A stretch of 64,000 nt of DNA from Streptomyces chromofuscus (GTDB taxonomy: Bacteria > Actinomycetota > Actinomycetes > Streptomycetales > Streptomycetaceae), in contig NZ_CP063374.1 in assembly GCF_015160875.1 (NCBI RefSeq), positions 186,001-250,000 of the forward strand. The letters are read 5' to 3'. The notes beneath the pieces were generated by a model. That model did no database searches. It was not told where the DNA came from and was given only the letters and a program-made list of their open reading frames with translations. Shown piece by piece: positions 37,896 to 46,480 of the stretch. The translations under genes were made by a program, and so were the position numbers. How positions within the stretch are numbered: the first letter of the stretch is position 1; every line of letters starts with the position of its first letter.

Positions 37896-37966
37896 TTGAT
37901 CGTTCAACATGGGCCCTGGGAAGCGCCGCGTCAAGCCCCGGGAGTGACAGTGATTGGATCGTTCAT
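37896..37966. promoter_or_regulatory. Paired LacI-type operator sites before sugar operon
   Basis: TTGATCGTTCAA at 37896-37907 and TGGATCGTTCAT at 37955-37966 share GATCGTTCA in the same direction, centres 59 bases apart. A third related copy lies before the LacI gene (30973). The spacing and position suggest repression of the SBP promoter by the 31078 regulator, perhaps with looping. Confidence 0.65.
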
Positions 37967-38002
37967 ATCGCGCGGCCGTCCCTCGTTCGAAGTCCGGTCG
38001 GC

Positions 38003-38353
38003 GTGGCACGTGTAAGCACCGGATGCCTGAGCAGCTCACTGCAGCTCAAGTCCCCCTGTGACTGGCGGGCCGGCCTGCTCGTCGAGCACCTGCATGCCCA
38101 CGGCGTCGACGTCCCGCACCGACCCGACGGACTGAACGTCTGGGTCGAACTCGACGTCGACGCTCGGGTCGCGGTCACAGCCCTGGCACGGCGGGGTTGG
38201 ACGGTGCGGCCAGGTCACTTCTTCGCCCCGGATCCGGCCGCCGACCAGGGCGCGATCCAGGTCACCGCATCCACCGTCACCGAGCCGCAGACCGAGGCCT
38301 TCGCCGCCGAACTCGCCGCCGTCGTCACCGAACTGCGCTTCGCGGCCGGCTGA
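38003..38353 (+). pseudogene. C-terminal fragment of MocR-type (GntR/aminotransferase) regulator
   Basis: The part WRAGLLVEHLHAHGVDVPHR, PDGLNVWVELDVDARVAVTAL and ARRGWTVRPGHFF matches the last hundred residues of the aminotransferase-like domain of MocR regulators. The N-terminal GntR domain and the PLP lysine are absent. The first 15 residues are unrelated. It is followed at once by a DapA fragment, as MocR and DapA-like genes are common neighbours, so this is the leftover of such a pair. Confidence 0.7.
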
Positions 38354-38389
38354 CCATCACCCATTCCCCCCTCACGACAACGAGCCATC

Positions 38390-38694
38390 ATGTTCCGCGG
38401 CCTGAGCGCCTTCCCCCTCACCCCCAGCGGGCAGGGCATCGACACAGCGGCGTACACCGCACTCGTCGCCCGCCTCGCAGCCGTCGGCGTGGACTCCATC
38501 GGGGCGCTCGGCTCCACCGGAGGCTACGCCTATCTCACCCGAGAGCAGCGCGCGCACGTCGCGAAGACCGCGGTCGAAGCCGCCGACGGGGTACCGGTCA
38601 TCGTCGGTATCGGAGCACTGCGCACCTCCCACGTGCTGGAGCTGGCCGAGGACGCGCAGAAGGCGGGTGCTTCCGCCGTACTGCTCGCCCACCT
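38390..38694 (+). pseudogene. N-terminal fragment of DapA-like dihydrodipicolinate synthase family protein
   Basis: ATG 38390 opens MFRGLSAFPLTPSGQGIDTA, GVDSIGALGSTGGYAYLTREQ and VPVIVGIGALRTSHVLELAED, the first hundred residues of the DHDPS/NAL family. It breaks off after ASAVLLAHL at about 38694, before the catalytic Tyr and Lys. The frame runs on into unrelated DNA-ligase sequence read in the wrong frame. Non-functional. Confidence 0.75.
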
Positions 38695-38985
38695 GAGGCG
38701 ATCGTCGCGACGTTCACCGGCTCGCCCGCGGCTCCTCGCACGCTGCTGGTGCGCCGGTACGACAGCAACGGGCGCCTGCAGTACGTCGGCCGCAGCACCA
38801 CACGGCCACGGAGCGCAGCCCGGGCCGTCGCCCGGCTGCTCGTCCCGGCCGGCGGCGAGCACCCATGGACGGATGGCCGTTCTCCGCGGGGGTTGGGGCA
38901 CACGCGAAACTCCGCACGTCACGCTGGTCCGGCCGGAGCTGGTCGTGGAACTCGGCTTCAATGCGGCCCGCAACCGCCCCGGGTG
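38695..38985 (+). pseudogene. C-terminal fragment of ATP-dependent DNA ligase
   Basis: From 38695 a different frame reads EAIVATFTGSPAAPRTLLV, RRYDSNGRLQYVGRSTT and AVARLLVPAGGEHPW. After a frameshift it continues TRETPHVTLVRPELVVELGF to a stop at 38984-38986. This matches the end of the small actinobacterial ATP-dependent DNA ligases (LigC/D-like OB domain). The adenylation domain is missing. Recombination joined it to the DapA fragment. Confidence 0.65.
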
Positions 38986-39160
38986 ACGGTCCGTCGGACC
39001 GCCGCGTCGGCGTCCGGCCGCACCGTCCCCCGGCCGGACGCCGACAGGAAGAGGTTCTCCCGATGCTCACTTGCCGTTGGGAGTCGGACGGAGGTATCAC
39101 TACCTAGGGTGACGGCGGCCGCCCCCCGTTCTCCCCGTTCGTTGCATCGAGAGGACTCCC

Positions 39161-40519
39161 ATGACAGGCATGTCCGCCGGAGGACCGACCGGCTCCGGTT
39201 TCGAACGACGCACCCTTCTGCGTGGAGCAGCGGTGGCCGCGGCCGCTTCCGTCGCCTTCCAGGCCCTCGCCGCACGCACGGCGGCGGCCACCCCCGTCAA
39301 GCTCGAACCCGACGCCGGATATGGCCCGTTGAGCCCGGTCAAGGACCAGGCGACCGGCCTGGAACTGCTCCAGTTGCCGCGCGGGTTCGAGTACATCTCC
39401 TACGGGTGGACCGACGACCTCATGGACGACGGCGTGCGCACCCCGAGCGCGCACGACGGCATGGCGGCCTTCCGCTACGGCGACAAGGTCCACCTCGTCC
39501 GCAACCATGAGCGCGGCGCCGGTCCCGCCTTCACCGCCCCCGCCTACGACCCCGAGGCGGGCGGCGGAACCACCACCCTGGTCTTCGACCCGGACGCCGG
39601 CCAGTGGCTGGAGTCCTACGGCAGCCTCGGCGGCACCATCCGCAACTGCGCCGGCGGCCCCACCCCGTGGAACACCTGGCTGACCTGCGAGGAGACCTTC
39701 TCCACGACCGCCGGCAAGCGACACGGCTACATCTTCGAGGTGGCCGCGCAGGGCAAGGGCAACCCCGAACCGTACAGGGCCATGGGCCGGTTCAACCACG
39801 AGGCGGTCGCAGTCGACCCGGCGACGGGTTACGTCTACGAGACCGAGGACCGCGGCGACGCCTCCCTGTACCGCTTCGTCCCGGCGGTGCCCGGCGACCT
39901 GTCCAAGGGCGGCCGACTCGAGGCTCTGCGTATCGGCAGCACGTCGTACGACACCCGCCTCGACAGCGAGAAGGCGTACGGCACGGTCTCCTGGGTGCCG
40001 GTGGACGACGTCGACCCGGCAGCCGACACGGTCCGACTCCAGGCGCAGGCGAACGGCGCCGCAGTGTTCAGCCGCCTGGAGGGTGCCTGGTACGGCAACG
40101 ACCGCATCTACGTGATCACCACCGACGGCGGTCCGGCCCGTCAGGGCCAGGTCTTCGAACTCGACCCGGCCACCGACGAGTTCCGCGTGCTCTTCGCCTC
40201 ACCCGGCGCAGAGGTCCTCAACGCGCCGGACAACATGTGCGTCAGCCCGCGCGGCGGCCTGGTGCTCTGCGAGGACGGTGGCGGCACCGAATACGTCCAC
40301 GGGCTCACGACGCAGGGCGAGATCTTCCGCTTCGCCGCCAACAACGTTGATCTGCGCGGCGGGACCGCGGGCAAGAACGTCCCGGCGGCCGACCACCGTG
40401 GCTCTGAGTGGGCCGGTTCGGTGTTCGAGCCGAAGGTGGGCAACTGGCTGTTCGTGAATATCCAGTCCCCCGGCATCACGTTCGCGATCACCGGGCCCTG
40501 GCGCCAGGGCGCCCTCTAG
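39161..40519 (+). CDS. PhoX/DUF839 family Tat-exported phosphatase
   Basis: 452 residues from ATG 39161 (GAGAGGA upstream). A twin-arginine signal FERRTLLRGAAVAAAASVAFQ (Arg16-Arg17; cleavage after ALAARTAAA) marks Tat export. The DUF839/PhoX beta-propeller follows: GFEYISYGWTDDLM, HDGMAAFRYGDKVHLVRNHE, NCAGGPTPWNTWLTCEET and FNHEAVAVDPATGYVYETED. PhoX enzymes are calcium- and iron-dependent alkaline phosphatases that free phosphate from organic esters. The motifs with CEET and HEA agree. Stands alone; phosphate (PhoP) control is likely for the family, but no PHO box was seen. Confidence 0.9.
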   Translation: MTGMSAGGPTGSGFERRTLLRGAAVAAAASVAFQALAARTAAATPVKLEPDAGYGPLSPVKDQATGLELLQLPRGFEYISYGWTDDLMDDGVRTPSAHDGMAAFRYGDKVHLVRNHERGAGPAFTAPAYDPEAGGGTTTLVFDPDAGQWLESYGSLGGTIRNCAGGPTPWNTWLTCEETFSTTAGKRHGYIFEVAAQGKGNPEPYRAMGRFNHEAVAVDPATGYVYETEDRGDASLYRFVPAVPGDLSKGGRLEALRIGSTSYDTRLDSEKAYGTVSWVPVDDVDPAADTVRLQAQANGAAVFSRLEGAWYGNDRIYVITTDGGPARQGQVFELDPATDEFRVLFASPGAEVLNAPDNMCVSPRGGLVLCEDGGGTEYVHGLTTQGEIFRFAANNVDLRGGTAGKNVPAADHRGSEWAGSVFEPKVGNWLFVNIQSPGITFAITGPWRQGAL

Positions 40520-40833
40520 CCCTCTCCCGGGAATGAGGGACGCGTCGAGGACGCCGTACGCCTGCGCCGCATCACAAGGTGCAAGGTGTCAGCGGCCTCG
40601 ACGCGCGCCCGCCCACGGCGGCGCTGGTGGCCCGTCGCAGGGTGAGGAAGGCCTGGGCGGCGGTGACGAGGGCGACGAACGGCTCGCCCCAAAAGCCCCT
40701 ACGCCGGGGCTGACCCTCTACCAGGTCCGGAACCACTCCAGGACCTGTGCGGTGCTGGACCGGCATCTGTACCTGCACCAGCTGCTGCCCACCACTCACC
40801 GCAAACAGATCCAGAGACAAACCTGACGAGGCA
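40520..40833. other. Non-coding stretch
   Basis: About 310 bases between the PhoX stop and the LysR pseudogene end. Short frames on both strands (for example FWGEPFVALVTAAQAFLTLRR, minus) give no secure match. No hairpin of note. Confidence 0.3.
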
Positions 40834-41819
40834 CTACTCGGCGGGGCCGCTCATGCCCAGGATGGTGGCGCGGAACTCCGCGACCAGGGGCCGTAGGTCG
40901 ACTCGGTGCCATGCGGCCCACAACTGGACGACGTGCCGAAGGAGTTCACGTACCGCGACGTCCTCGGCCGTGGCGCGGGTCATGCTCTTCTGCACGCGGG
41001 CGAGACCGAGTCCGGAGGCGACCAGGCCGAGCGCAGTCAGCGGCTCGGCGGCGTCGAGGCGGATGTCCGGCGTGAAGCCGGACGCCGTGCAGGCGGCGAC
41101 GAACGTGTCCCACGGCGGGGTTTTGGGGGTTCTCGACGGCGATCCACGGCCGGCCGTCGAGGTCGCCGGGGGTCACTTCCTCCTGGTCGGCGAGCGGGTG
41201 CCCGGCGGGCAGGGCCAGGAGCAGCGGGTCTTCGAGCAGCCGTGCGGCCAGCAGGTCGGGGTCGTCCGCGCCCGGAGGTTCATGGACGAGCGCGATGCCG
41301 AGGCTGCGCTGCCGCAGGCCTTCGAACTGCTCGGTGGGCGGAAGGTTGTACAGAGCGATGTCGACGCCGGGGCGTTCGCCGTGCACGGCGCGCAGCGCAC
41401 GGGGCAGGATGCCGGTGTGCATGGCGTCCGGGACGTAGCCGATGCGCAGGCCGCACTCCTCTCCACGGCCCGGCCGGCGGCCCAGGTTCTCCAGACGGTC
41501 CGCGCAATTTGTCGTCCTCGCCCGTTCGAGGGCGGAGGCACGCTGGTCGGTCAGCTGTGTCCCCAGCCTGCGCACGAACGAGGTGTCGCTGTTCGGCACG
41601 GTGCGGATGGCTTGGTCGACGGTGGCTCGCCCGGAGCCTCGCCATTCCCGTTCCCGGCGGTTCCACTGGTCGTGGACTCGGCCCGGACGCGACGGAAAGG
41701 TTGGAGGACGCAGAGGTCGAAGACCTCCTCCAGCGCGCCGACCTGTCACCCCATTCACCATCACCCCGACTCACCTCCAAACGGCTCACGAACTCAGCCT
41801 GGAAGAACTCAACCGTCAC
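40834..41819 (-). pseudogene. LysR family regulator with several frameshifts
   Basis: The substrate-binding domain is easy to read in one minus frame: LRIGYVPDAMHTGILPRALRAV, YNLPPTEQFEGLRQRSLGIAL, DPLLLALPAGHPLADQEEVTP and DGRPWIAVENPQNPAV. Then the frame breaks; the C-terminus continues in another frame (FTPDIRLDAAEPLTALGLVASGLGLARVQKS, read in parts, ending ILGMSGPAE at 40834). The HTH region (41500-41819) is scrambled. At least two or three frame changes exist, so the gene is dead. Confidence 0.75.
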
Positions 41820-41996
41820 TCACTGGGCCGCTCGCTGAGACCTGAGCCGGAACCCGAGTTCTGACCGCATTCGGTCCTGTTGCTCCCGGATTGCGGCGGC
41901 TGTCGACGTGAGGCAGGCTGGATCTCGGACTGGCGGGTCACGAATGCGGGCTGTGGCTGATCGTCCACTCCAGGCAGGCTTGCGGAGGTGTGATCC

Positions 41997-42443
41997 ATGT
42001 CAGACAGGAACCCGGCGGACGTCCCCCCCGGCGAGGGGCAGGAAATCTCGCTGCCGCCAGAGGTCAAGTTGCTGCAGGAAGTCACTCCGCCCTTCTTCCC
42101 CGAAGGCGGATCGGCGATGACGATCCTTGTCGAGTGGCCTCCCGGTCACCCCGGGCTCCCTCCGCACCGCCACTCGGGGCCGGCGTTCGGCTACGTGATG
42201 GAAGGCGCGCTGCGGTTCGAGGTCGAGGGCCGGCCCGAGCAGGTGATCCAGGCCGGGGGGACGTTCTGGGAGCCGGGCGGTGACGTGATCCACTACCAGG
42301 ACGGCAACGCCAGCGCGGACGCACCGAACAAGTTCGTCGTGACCATGCTGTGCGCGCCGGGGCAGCCCATGCTCACCTTGGTGGACGAGGAAGAACTGAG
42401 GGAACGTGCGCACCTGCGCGCCCCGCGTCCCTCCGACGGCTGA
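41997..42443 (+). CDS. Cupin domain protein
   Basis: 148 residues from ATG 41997 (GGAGG upstream). A single small-barrel cupin with motif 1 LPPHRHSGPAFGYVMEGALRFEVEG and motif 2 PGGDVIHYQDGN; the histidines of motif 1 (HRH) and the later His in VIHY can bind a metal. Cytoplasmic. Members of this group are dioxygenase-, isomerase- or sensor-like, and the reaction cannot be told. It stands alone after the LysR remnant. Confidence 0.87.
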   Translation: MSDRNPADVPPGEGQEISLPPEVKLLQEVTPPFFPEGGSAMTILVEWPPGHPGLPPHRHSGPAFGYVMEGALRFEVEGRPEQVIQAGGTFWEPGGDVIHYQDGNASADAPNKFVVTMLCAPGQPMLTLVDEEELRERAHLRAPRPSDG

Positions 42444-42935
42444 GCATGCCGGGTGGGTCGGCGATCCCCGCCCACATGATTCGACCCAGGTGGCCATGGA
42501 CTTCGGGTGTCGCGGCTGAGCGTGACAGCGGCCTCCCGCCCCCGGGCGGGGCGGCATTGGGCATCGACATGCTGCAGGGCGGGGGGTAATACGCCCGGCC
42601 TGCAGGCTTCCTGCGAACGGGAGCGGGTGTCGCCGAGAGCGCGTCGCTGCTGCAGTGGCCGCTCGGCCATCGGTGTGTGAACGTCGTCGGCACGGGGCCG
42701 GCCTGGAAGGCACGGCCGTCTGGACGCTCGGGGTGCAGCCTGTCCGCCCTCTTCGCCGCTCGGGGGTGCAGCCTGCCCGCCCTCTTCGCCGCCGCGGCCA
42801 CTCTTCACCGCCGCGGCCGCCCATCACCGCACGCCGCGCCGCCCGGGACCGCACCAGCGCGGCGGTCCGGCACGTGACCGGGAGCCCATCGGCGGAGACC
42901 CCGCCGCACGGCACCGTGACCCTTTTGGGAGTAAC
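42444..42935. other. Non-coding stretch with short tandem repeat
   Basis: About 490 bases. At 42727-42792 a unit of about 33 bases (GGTGCAGCCTGTCCGCCCTC then CTTCGCC) occurs twice with few changes. Further partial copies (CTCTTCACCGCC) follow. No gene was seen; the CGNR gene's ribosome site is at the right edge. Confidence 0.4.
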
Positions 42936-43586
42936 ATGTGCCACTTACTTCCTGTACGCACGAGGAGGCCGACGATATCCCCGCGAACGACCGAGGCAAG
43001 TCCGCTGACGCAGCCGCCGGCGGCTGACGTAGTCCTGCGGTTCGTCAACACACACCCCGCGGGACCCCACCGGCTGCCAGAGCGCTTCGCCAGCGCCACG
43101 GACCTGCACGCATGGCTGCTGGAGCAGGCCATCGCCTCGGAGACGACCCATGTCACGGAGGCCGACGCTGCCACCGCCCGCGAGCTGCGCGAGGCCTTGA
43201 TCACAGTGCTGCTGGCTCACTCCGCCGACCAGGGCACCACGTCCCACGTGCTCGCCGAGGCGGAGTCGTACCTGCGCCATGCCGCGTCCCGGTATCCGCT
43301 CATCACGGTTGTCACCGCCTCGGGAGCATCCCTGGCACCCGCCCAGAGCGACGTGCCCGGGCTGTTCGCCACCGTGCTGGCGAACGCCACCGAACTCGCC
43401 CAGGCGGGCGTCTGGGACAGGGTCCGGGCATGCCGCCACCAGCCCTGTCACTTCGGCTTCTTCGACCGGACGCGCAACAAGAACGCCGTCTACTGCGGCC
43501 CCAGATGCGGCTCCCGCGAGTCCATGCGCGCCTACCGGCAGAGGAAGAAGGCGCTGACCTCCCAGCGCGACGCGCCGTCGGAGTGA
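42936..43586 (+). CDS. CGNR zinc-finger / ABATE-domain protein
   Basis: 216 residues from ATG 42936 (GGGAG five bases upstream). The N-terminal ABATE domain (about 25-150) holds LRFVNTHPAG and EADAATARELREALITVLLAH. The C-terminal CGNR-type zinc finger reads CRHQPCHFGFFDRTRNKNAVYC, then CGSRESMRAYRQRKKA, with four cysteines in the expected places (the CGNR itself reads CGSR). The family is predicted to be a stress-linked DNA-binding regulator. It stands alone. Confidence 0.87.
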   Translation: MCHLLPVRTRRPTISPRTTEASPLTQPPAADVVLRFVNTHPAGPHRLPERFASATDLHAWLLEQAIASETTHVTEADAATARELREALITVLLAHSADQGTTSHVLAEAESYLRHAASRYPLITVVTASGASLAPAQSDVPGLFATVLANATELAQAGVWDRVRACRHQPCHFGFFDRTRNKNAVYCGPRCGSRESMRAYRQRKKALTSQRDAPSE

Positions 43587-43773
43587 CCAGCGGACACAAC
43601 CGTGCGCCGGTCCGCCGGGCACTCGCCGGGGTAGGGAGCAGTGCCACGCCGGCCTCCCTCCCGCGGCCGCTCCACGACGGTTGCCGCGGCCCTGACCGCG
43701 CCATGGGGGTAACCCAGCCATATCAATCGAACACCGGTGTGATTCCGCAGCGATGGCGCAGGCGATACGCGAT

Positions 43774-43914
43774 GTGACATACACTCCCCGCGAGGAGGAG
43801 CTTCTCCTCCATCACGACACTGCCCTCAGCTTCTTCAACGCCATGCTGGAGCGCTTCCCTGAGCGCCTCAACCCCGGCGCCCTCTGGGGTGGCGCGGTCT
43901 CACTCTACTCTTGA
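43774..43914 (+). pseudogene. Short gene remnant
   Basis: From GTG 43774 a 46-residue frame reads TYTPREEELLLHHDTALSFF, NAMLERFPERLNP and GALWGGAVSLYS before a stop. It looks like the C-terminal end of a larger enzyme (the ending NPG-LWGGA-LY recalls some MBL-fold hydrolases), but this is not certain. The upstream part is missing, so a fragment is more likely than a small gene. Confidence 0.4.
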
Positions 43915-44240
43915 CAGCACGTTGCCAGCTGAGTCGATCATGGGCAGTTCACGCGGGCAGGCTATTGCGCCTCTTGGACGCGACAAGCGGTCTGTCCGTA
44001 CCGCAGTGCCCCTCGGGGACCATGAAGTGGACGGTCGTTCGGCCACTGCTGCGGGAGTCGTTGCGAGGCGGCAAGCGCTCGGTACTTGTTGCCCGCGGTG
44101 GTGAACTGCCGCGATGCCCGGCGCGGCTTCAAACCGGACGGTGCGCGGGGAGCACTTTCCGCTCCCCGCGCACCACCACGTCATCACTCGCCGTCATGGA
44201 CAAGGCAGTCACCGAGGCCACCGCGATCAGCGCGCTCCGG
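43915..44240. other. Intergenic stretch with terminator
   Basis: About 325 bases between the remnant and the efeU stop. It contains the 14-bp-stem hairpin at 44140-44174. Nothing else recognised. Confidence 0.4.
44140..44174 (-). terminator. Hairpin after efeU
   Basis: GGTGCGCGGGGAGC (44140-44153) pairs exactly with GCTCCCCGCGCACC (44161-44174) around the loop ACTTTCC. It lies 67 bases past the efeU stop in the direction of transcription. Confidence 0.8.
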
Positions 44241-45113
44241 TCAGGCCTGCGGAGCCTCAGAGGGCCGCGATCCCTGCTCATCAGGCACCTTCGCCTTCCC
44301 CTTCCCGGAGCCGAACCCCACCGGGGAAAGGAAGAACGCGAGCGTCGGGATCAGGTACAGCAGCCACACCGTGACCTGGGGGACGGTCGGGTCGGGTTGG
44401 AAGTTGAACACGCCCTTGAGAAGGGTGCCGTACCAGCTGTCCGGCGGGATGATGTCGCTGATGTCGAAGGCCTTGTCGTTCAGGCCCGGCAGCCAGTCGG
44501 CCTCCTGAAGGTCGTGGAGGCCGTAGGCGAGGACGCCCGCGGCGACGACGACCAGCATGCCACCGGTCCAGGTGAAGAACGTGGCGAGGTTGATACGCAG
44601 CGCCCCGCGGTAGAACAGCCAGCCCAGCACAACAGCGGTGGCGATGCCGAGGGCGACGCCGATCAGCGGACGCGGGGTGCCATCACCGGCCGCGCGGACC
44701 GACGCCCACACGAACAGGGCGGTCTCCAGGCCCTCACGGCCGACCGCGAGGAACGCCGTGGCGACGAGCGCGCCGGTACCCATCTGCAGGGCCGCGTCCA
44801 GCTTGCCGTGCAGTTCCGACTTCAGGTGCCGGGCGGTGCGCCGCATCCAGAAGACCATCCAGGTCACCAGGCCGACCGCGAGGATCGACAGGGAGCCTCC
44901 GAGCGCCTCCTGCGCCTCGAACGTCAGCTCCTGGGAGCCGAATTCGAGGGCGCAGCCGAAGCCCAGGGCGAGCGCGACCGCCACGCCGATGCCGATCCAG
45001 ACGGGCCTCAGCGCGTCCCGGCGGCCGGTCTTGACCAGGTAGGCGATGAGGATGCAGACGACGAGGCTTGCTTCCAGACCCTCGCGCAGGCCGATCAGGT
45101 AGTTGGAGAACAC
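44241..45113 (-). CDS. efeU: Iron permease EfeU (FTR1 family)
   Basis: 290 residues, seven membrane helices. Both iron-binding REGLE motifs are present: GLREGLEASLVV at 8-19 and VGREGLETALFVW in the fourth helix region. FTR1/EfeU imports ferric/ferrous iron together with EfeO and EfeB. GTG 45113 has GAGGAGG upstream, lying inside the end of efeB, and starts three bases after the efeB stop. The C-terminal tail is basic and disordered. The usual third partner efeO is missing from this locus. Confidence 0.93.
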   Translation of the reverse strand: MFSNYLIGLREGLEASLVVCILIAYLVKTGRRDALRPVWIGIGVAVALALGFGCALEFGSQELTFEAQEALGGSLSILAVGLVTWMVFWMRRTARHLKSELHGKLDAALQMGTGALVATAFLAVGREGLETALFVWASVRAAGDGTPRPLIGVALGIATAVVLGWLFYRGALRINLATFFTWTGGMLVVVAAGVLAYGLHDLQEADWLPGLNDKAFDISDIIPPDSWYGTLLKGVFNFQPDPTVPQVTVWLLYLIPTLAFFLSPVGFGSGKGKAKVPDEQGSRPSEAPQA

Positions 45114-45116
45114 GGG

Positions 45117-46271
45117 CTACGCCTCCTCGGAGAACAGCGCGCTGCCCCACCAGTCGTCCGTGTCACGGACGCCGGGGGGAATCGCGAACACGGCCGAACC
45201 CACGTGCTGGATGGACTCGTTGAGCGCGTCGGTGGCGAGGTTGCGCTGGACGCGAATGAACCCCTCGCGCACGTCGCGCTGGTAGGCGAGGGAGAACAGG
45301 CCCGCCTCCAGGCGGCCGAGGCCGTCGGTGCCGTCGGTGAAGGAATAGCCGCGGCGCAGCATCGTCGCCCCTTGGTTGGAGTCGGGGTGCGCGAGCCGCA
45401 CGTGCGCGTCGGGTTTCATCGCCTTCAGGAACGGTTCGTCGCGCTCCTTGGCCTTGCCGACCGGGGCGCCCTCGCCCTTGTCGCGCCCGAAGATGTCCTC
45501 CTGCTCCTGGAGGCAGGTGCGGTCCCATGTCTCGATGTGCATGCGGATGCGGCGGGCGACGAGGTAGGAGCCGCCGGCCATCCAGTCGGGGCCGTCCTTG
45601 CCGTCCACCCACACGAACTTCTTCAGCCGGTCGGTCTCCGTCCCCGCGATGTTGCGGGTGCCGTCCTTGAAGCCCATGAGGTTGCGCGGGGTCTGCGCGT
45701 CCGGGGTCGTCGAGGAGGTCTTGCCGAAGCCGAGCTGGGACCAGCGAACGACGACCTTCCCGAAGCCGATGCGGGCGAGGTTGCGGATGGCATGCACGGC
45801 GACCTGGGGGTCGTCCGCGCAGGCCTGGATGCACAGGTCGCCGCCGCTGCGGTTCTTGTCGAGGTTGTCGCCGGCGAACTGCGGCAGATCGACGAGGGCC
45901 TCCGGGCGCCGGTCGGCGAGGCCGAAGCGCTGGAACAGCGACGGCCCGAACCCGATGGTCGGGGTCAGCCGCGAGGGCTTGAGGCCCAGCGCCTCGCCGG
46001 TGTCGTCCGGGGGTGCCTCGGCGAGATCGCCGGCGGCACCGTCGCCGACCGCCTCGCCCGCGGTCATCCGCCGTGCCGCGGCCGTCCAGTCCTTGAGCAT
46101 CTGGACGAACGCGGCGCGGTCCTCGGTGGTCACGTCGAACGCGGCGAAGTGCAGCCGGTCCTGCACCGGGGTGGCGATGCCCGCCTGGTGGGCGCCGTGG
46201 AAGGGGACCGCGCCGCCGGCCTCGGCACCGGCCGGGTCGAGGTCGTTGCCGGCGCGGGTCATCGCGAGCAC
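45117..46271 (-). CDS. efeB: Dye-decolourising peroxidase EfeB, N-terminus truncated
   Basis: 384 residues from GTG 46271, the first start codon in frame. The Dyp peroxidase body is whole: NLMGFKDGTRN (the GxxDG motif with the distal Asp), RRIRMHIETWDRTCLQEQE (haem-His region), MLRRGYSFTDG and SLAYQRDVREGFIRVQ. In frame before the start one still reads RHRALIGWGGAGLALGAAGG, which is the hydrophobic part of a Tat signal with the twin arginines and start lost after a TGA. The normal protein is Tat-exported; this version would begin inside the signal. Coupled to efeU. Likely impaired unless a different start is used. Confidence 0.85.
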   Translation of the reverse strand: MLAMTRAGNDLDPAGAEAGGAVPFHGAHQAGIATPVQDRLHFAAFDVTTEDRAAFVQMLKDWTAAARRMTAGEAVGDGAAGDLAEAPPDDTGEALGLKPSRLTPTIGFGPSLFQRFGLADRRPEALVDLPQFAGDNLDKNRSGGDLCIQACADDPQVAVHAIRNLARIGFGKVVVRWSQLGFGKTSSTTPDAQTPRNLMGFKDGTRNIAGTETDRLKKFVWVDGKDGPDWMAGGSYLVARRIRMHIETWDRTCLQEQEDIFGRDKGEGAPVGKAKERDEPFLKAMKPDAHVRLAHPDSNQGATMLRRGYSFTDGTDGLGRLEAGLFSLAYQRDVREGFIRVQRNLATDALNESIQHVGSAVFAIPPGVRDTDDWWGSALFSEEA

Positions 46272-46440
46272 GCCCCCGGCGGCGCCGAGCGCGAGCCCGG
46301 CCCCGCCCCAGCCGATCAGCGCCCGATGTCGGCCTGGACCCTGTCAGGCTCAGGCCGTCGGCGTTGCACGCGCGGCAGGCTGTCAGGCTGTGACGGGGGC
46401 CTGCCGCGTGTTTCCGGAAGTCACGGGTTGTGGTCGCTGT

Positions 46441-46461
46441 TCACCGGGGTTGCCCCGGTGA
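46441..46461 (-). terminator. Short hairpin after the amidase gene
   Basis: TCACCGGGG pairs exactly with CCCCGGTGA around a three-base loop (TTG), 20 bases after the amidase stop. A second, looser hairpin (arms CGCGGCAGGC at 46371-46380 and GCCTGCCGCG at 46399-46408) follows before the efeB remnant signal. Confidence 0.7.
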
Positions 46462-46480
46462 GGCGGCCTCACCCGGTGCT

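Noticed and set aside
38390..38986. Intact DapA-like gene of 198 residues
   Set aside because: Only the first hundred residues match the family; the rest is DNA-ligase sequence in the wrong frame.
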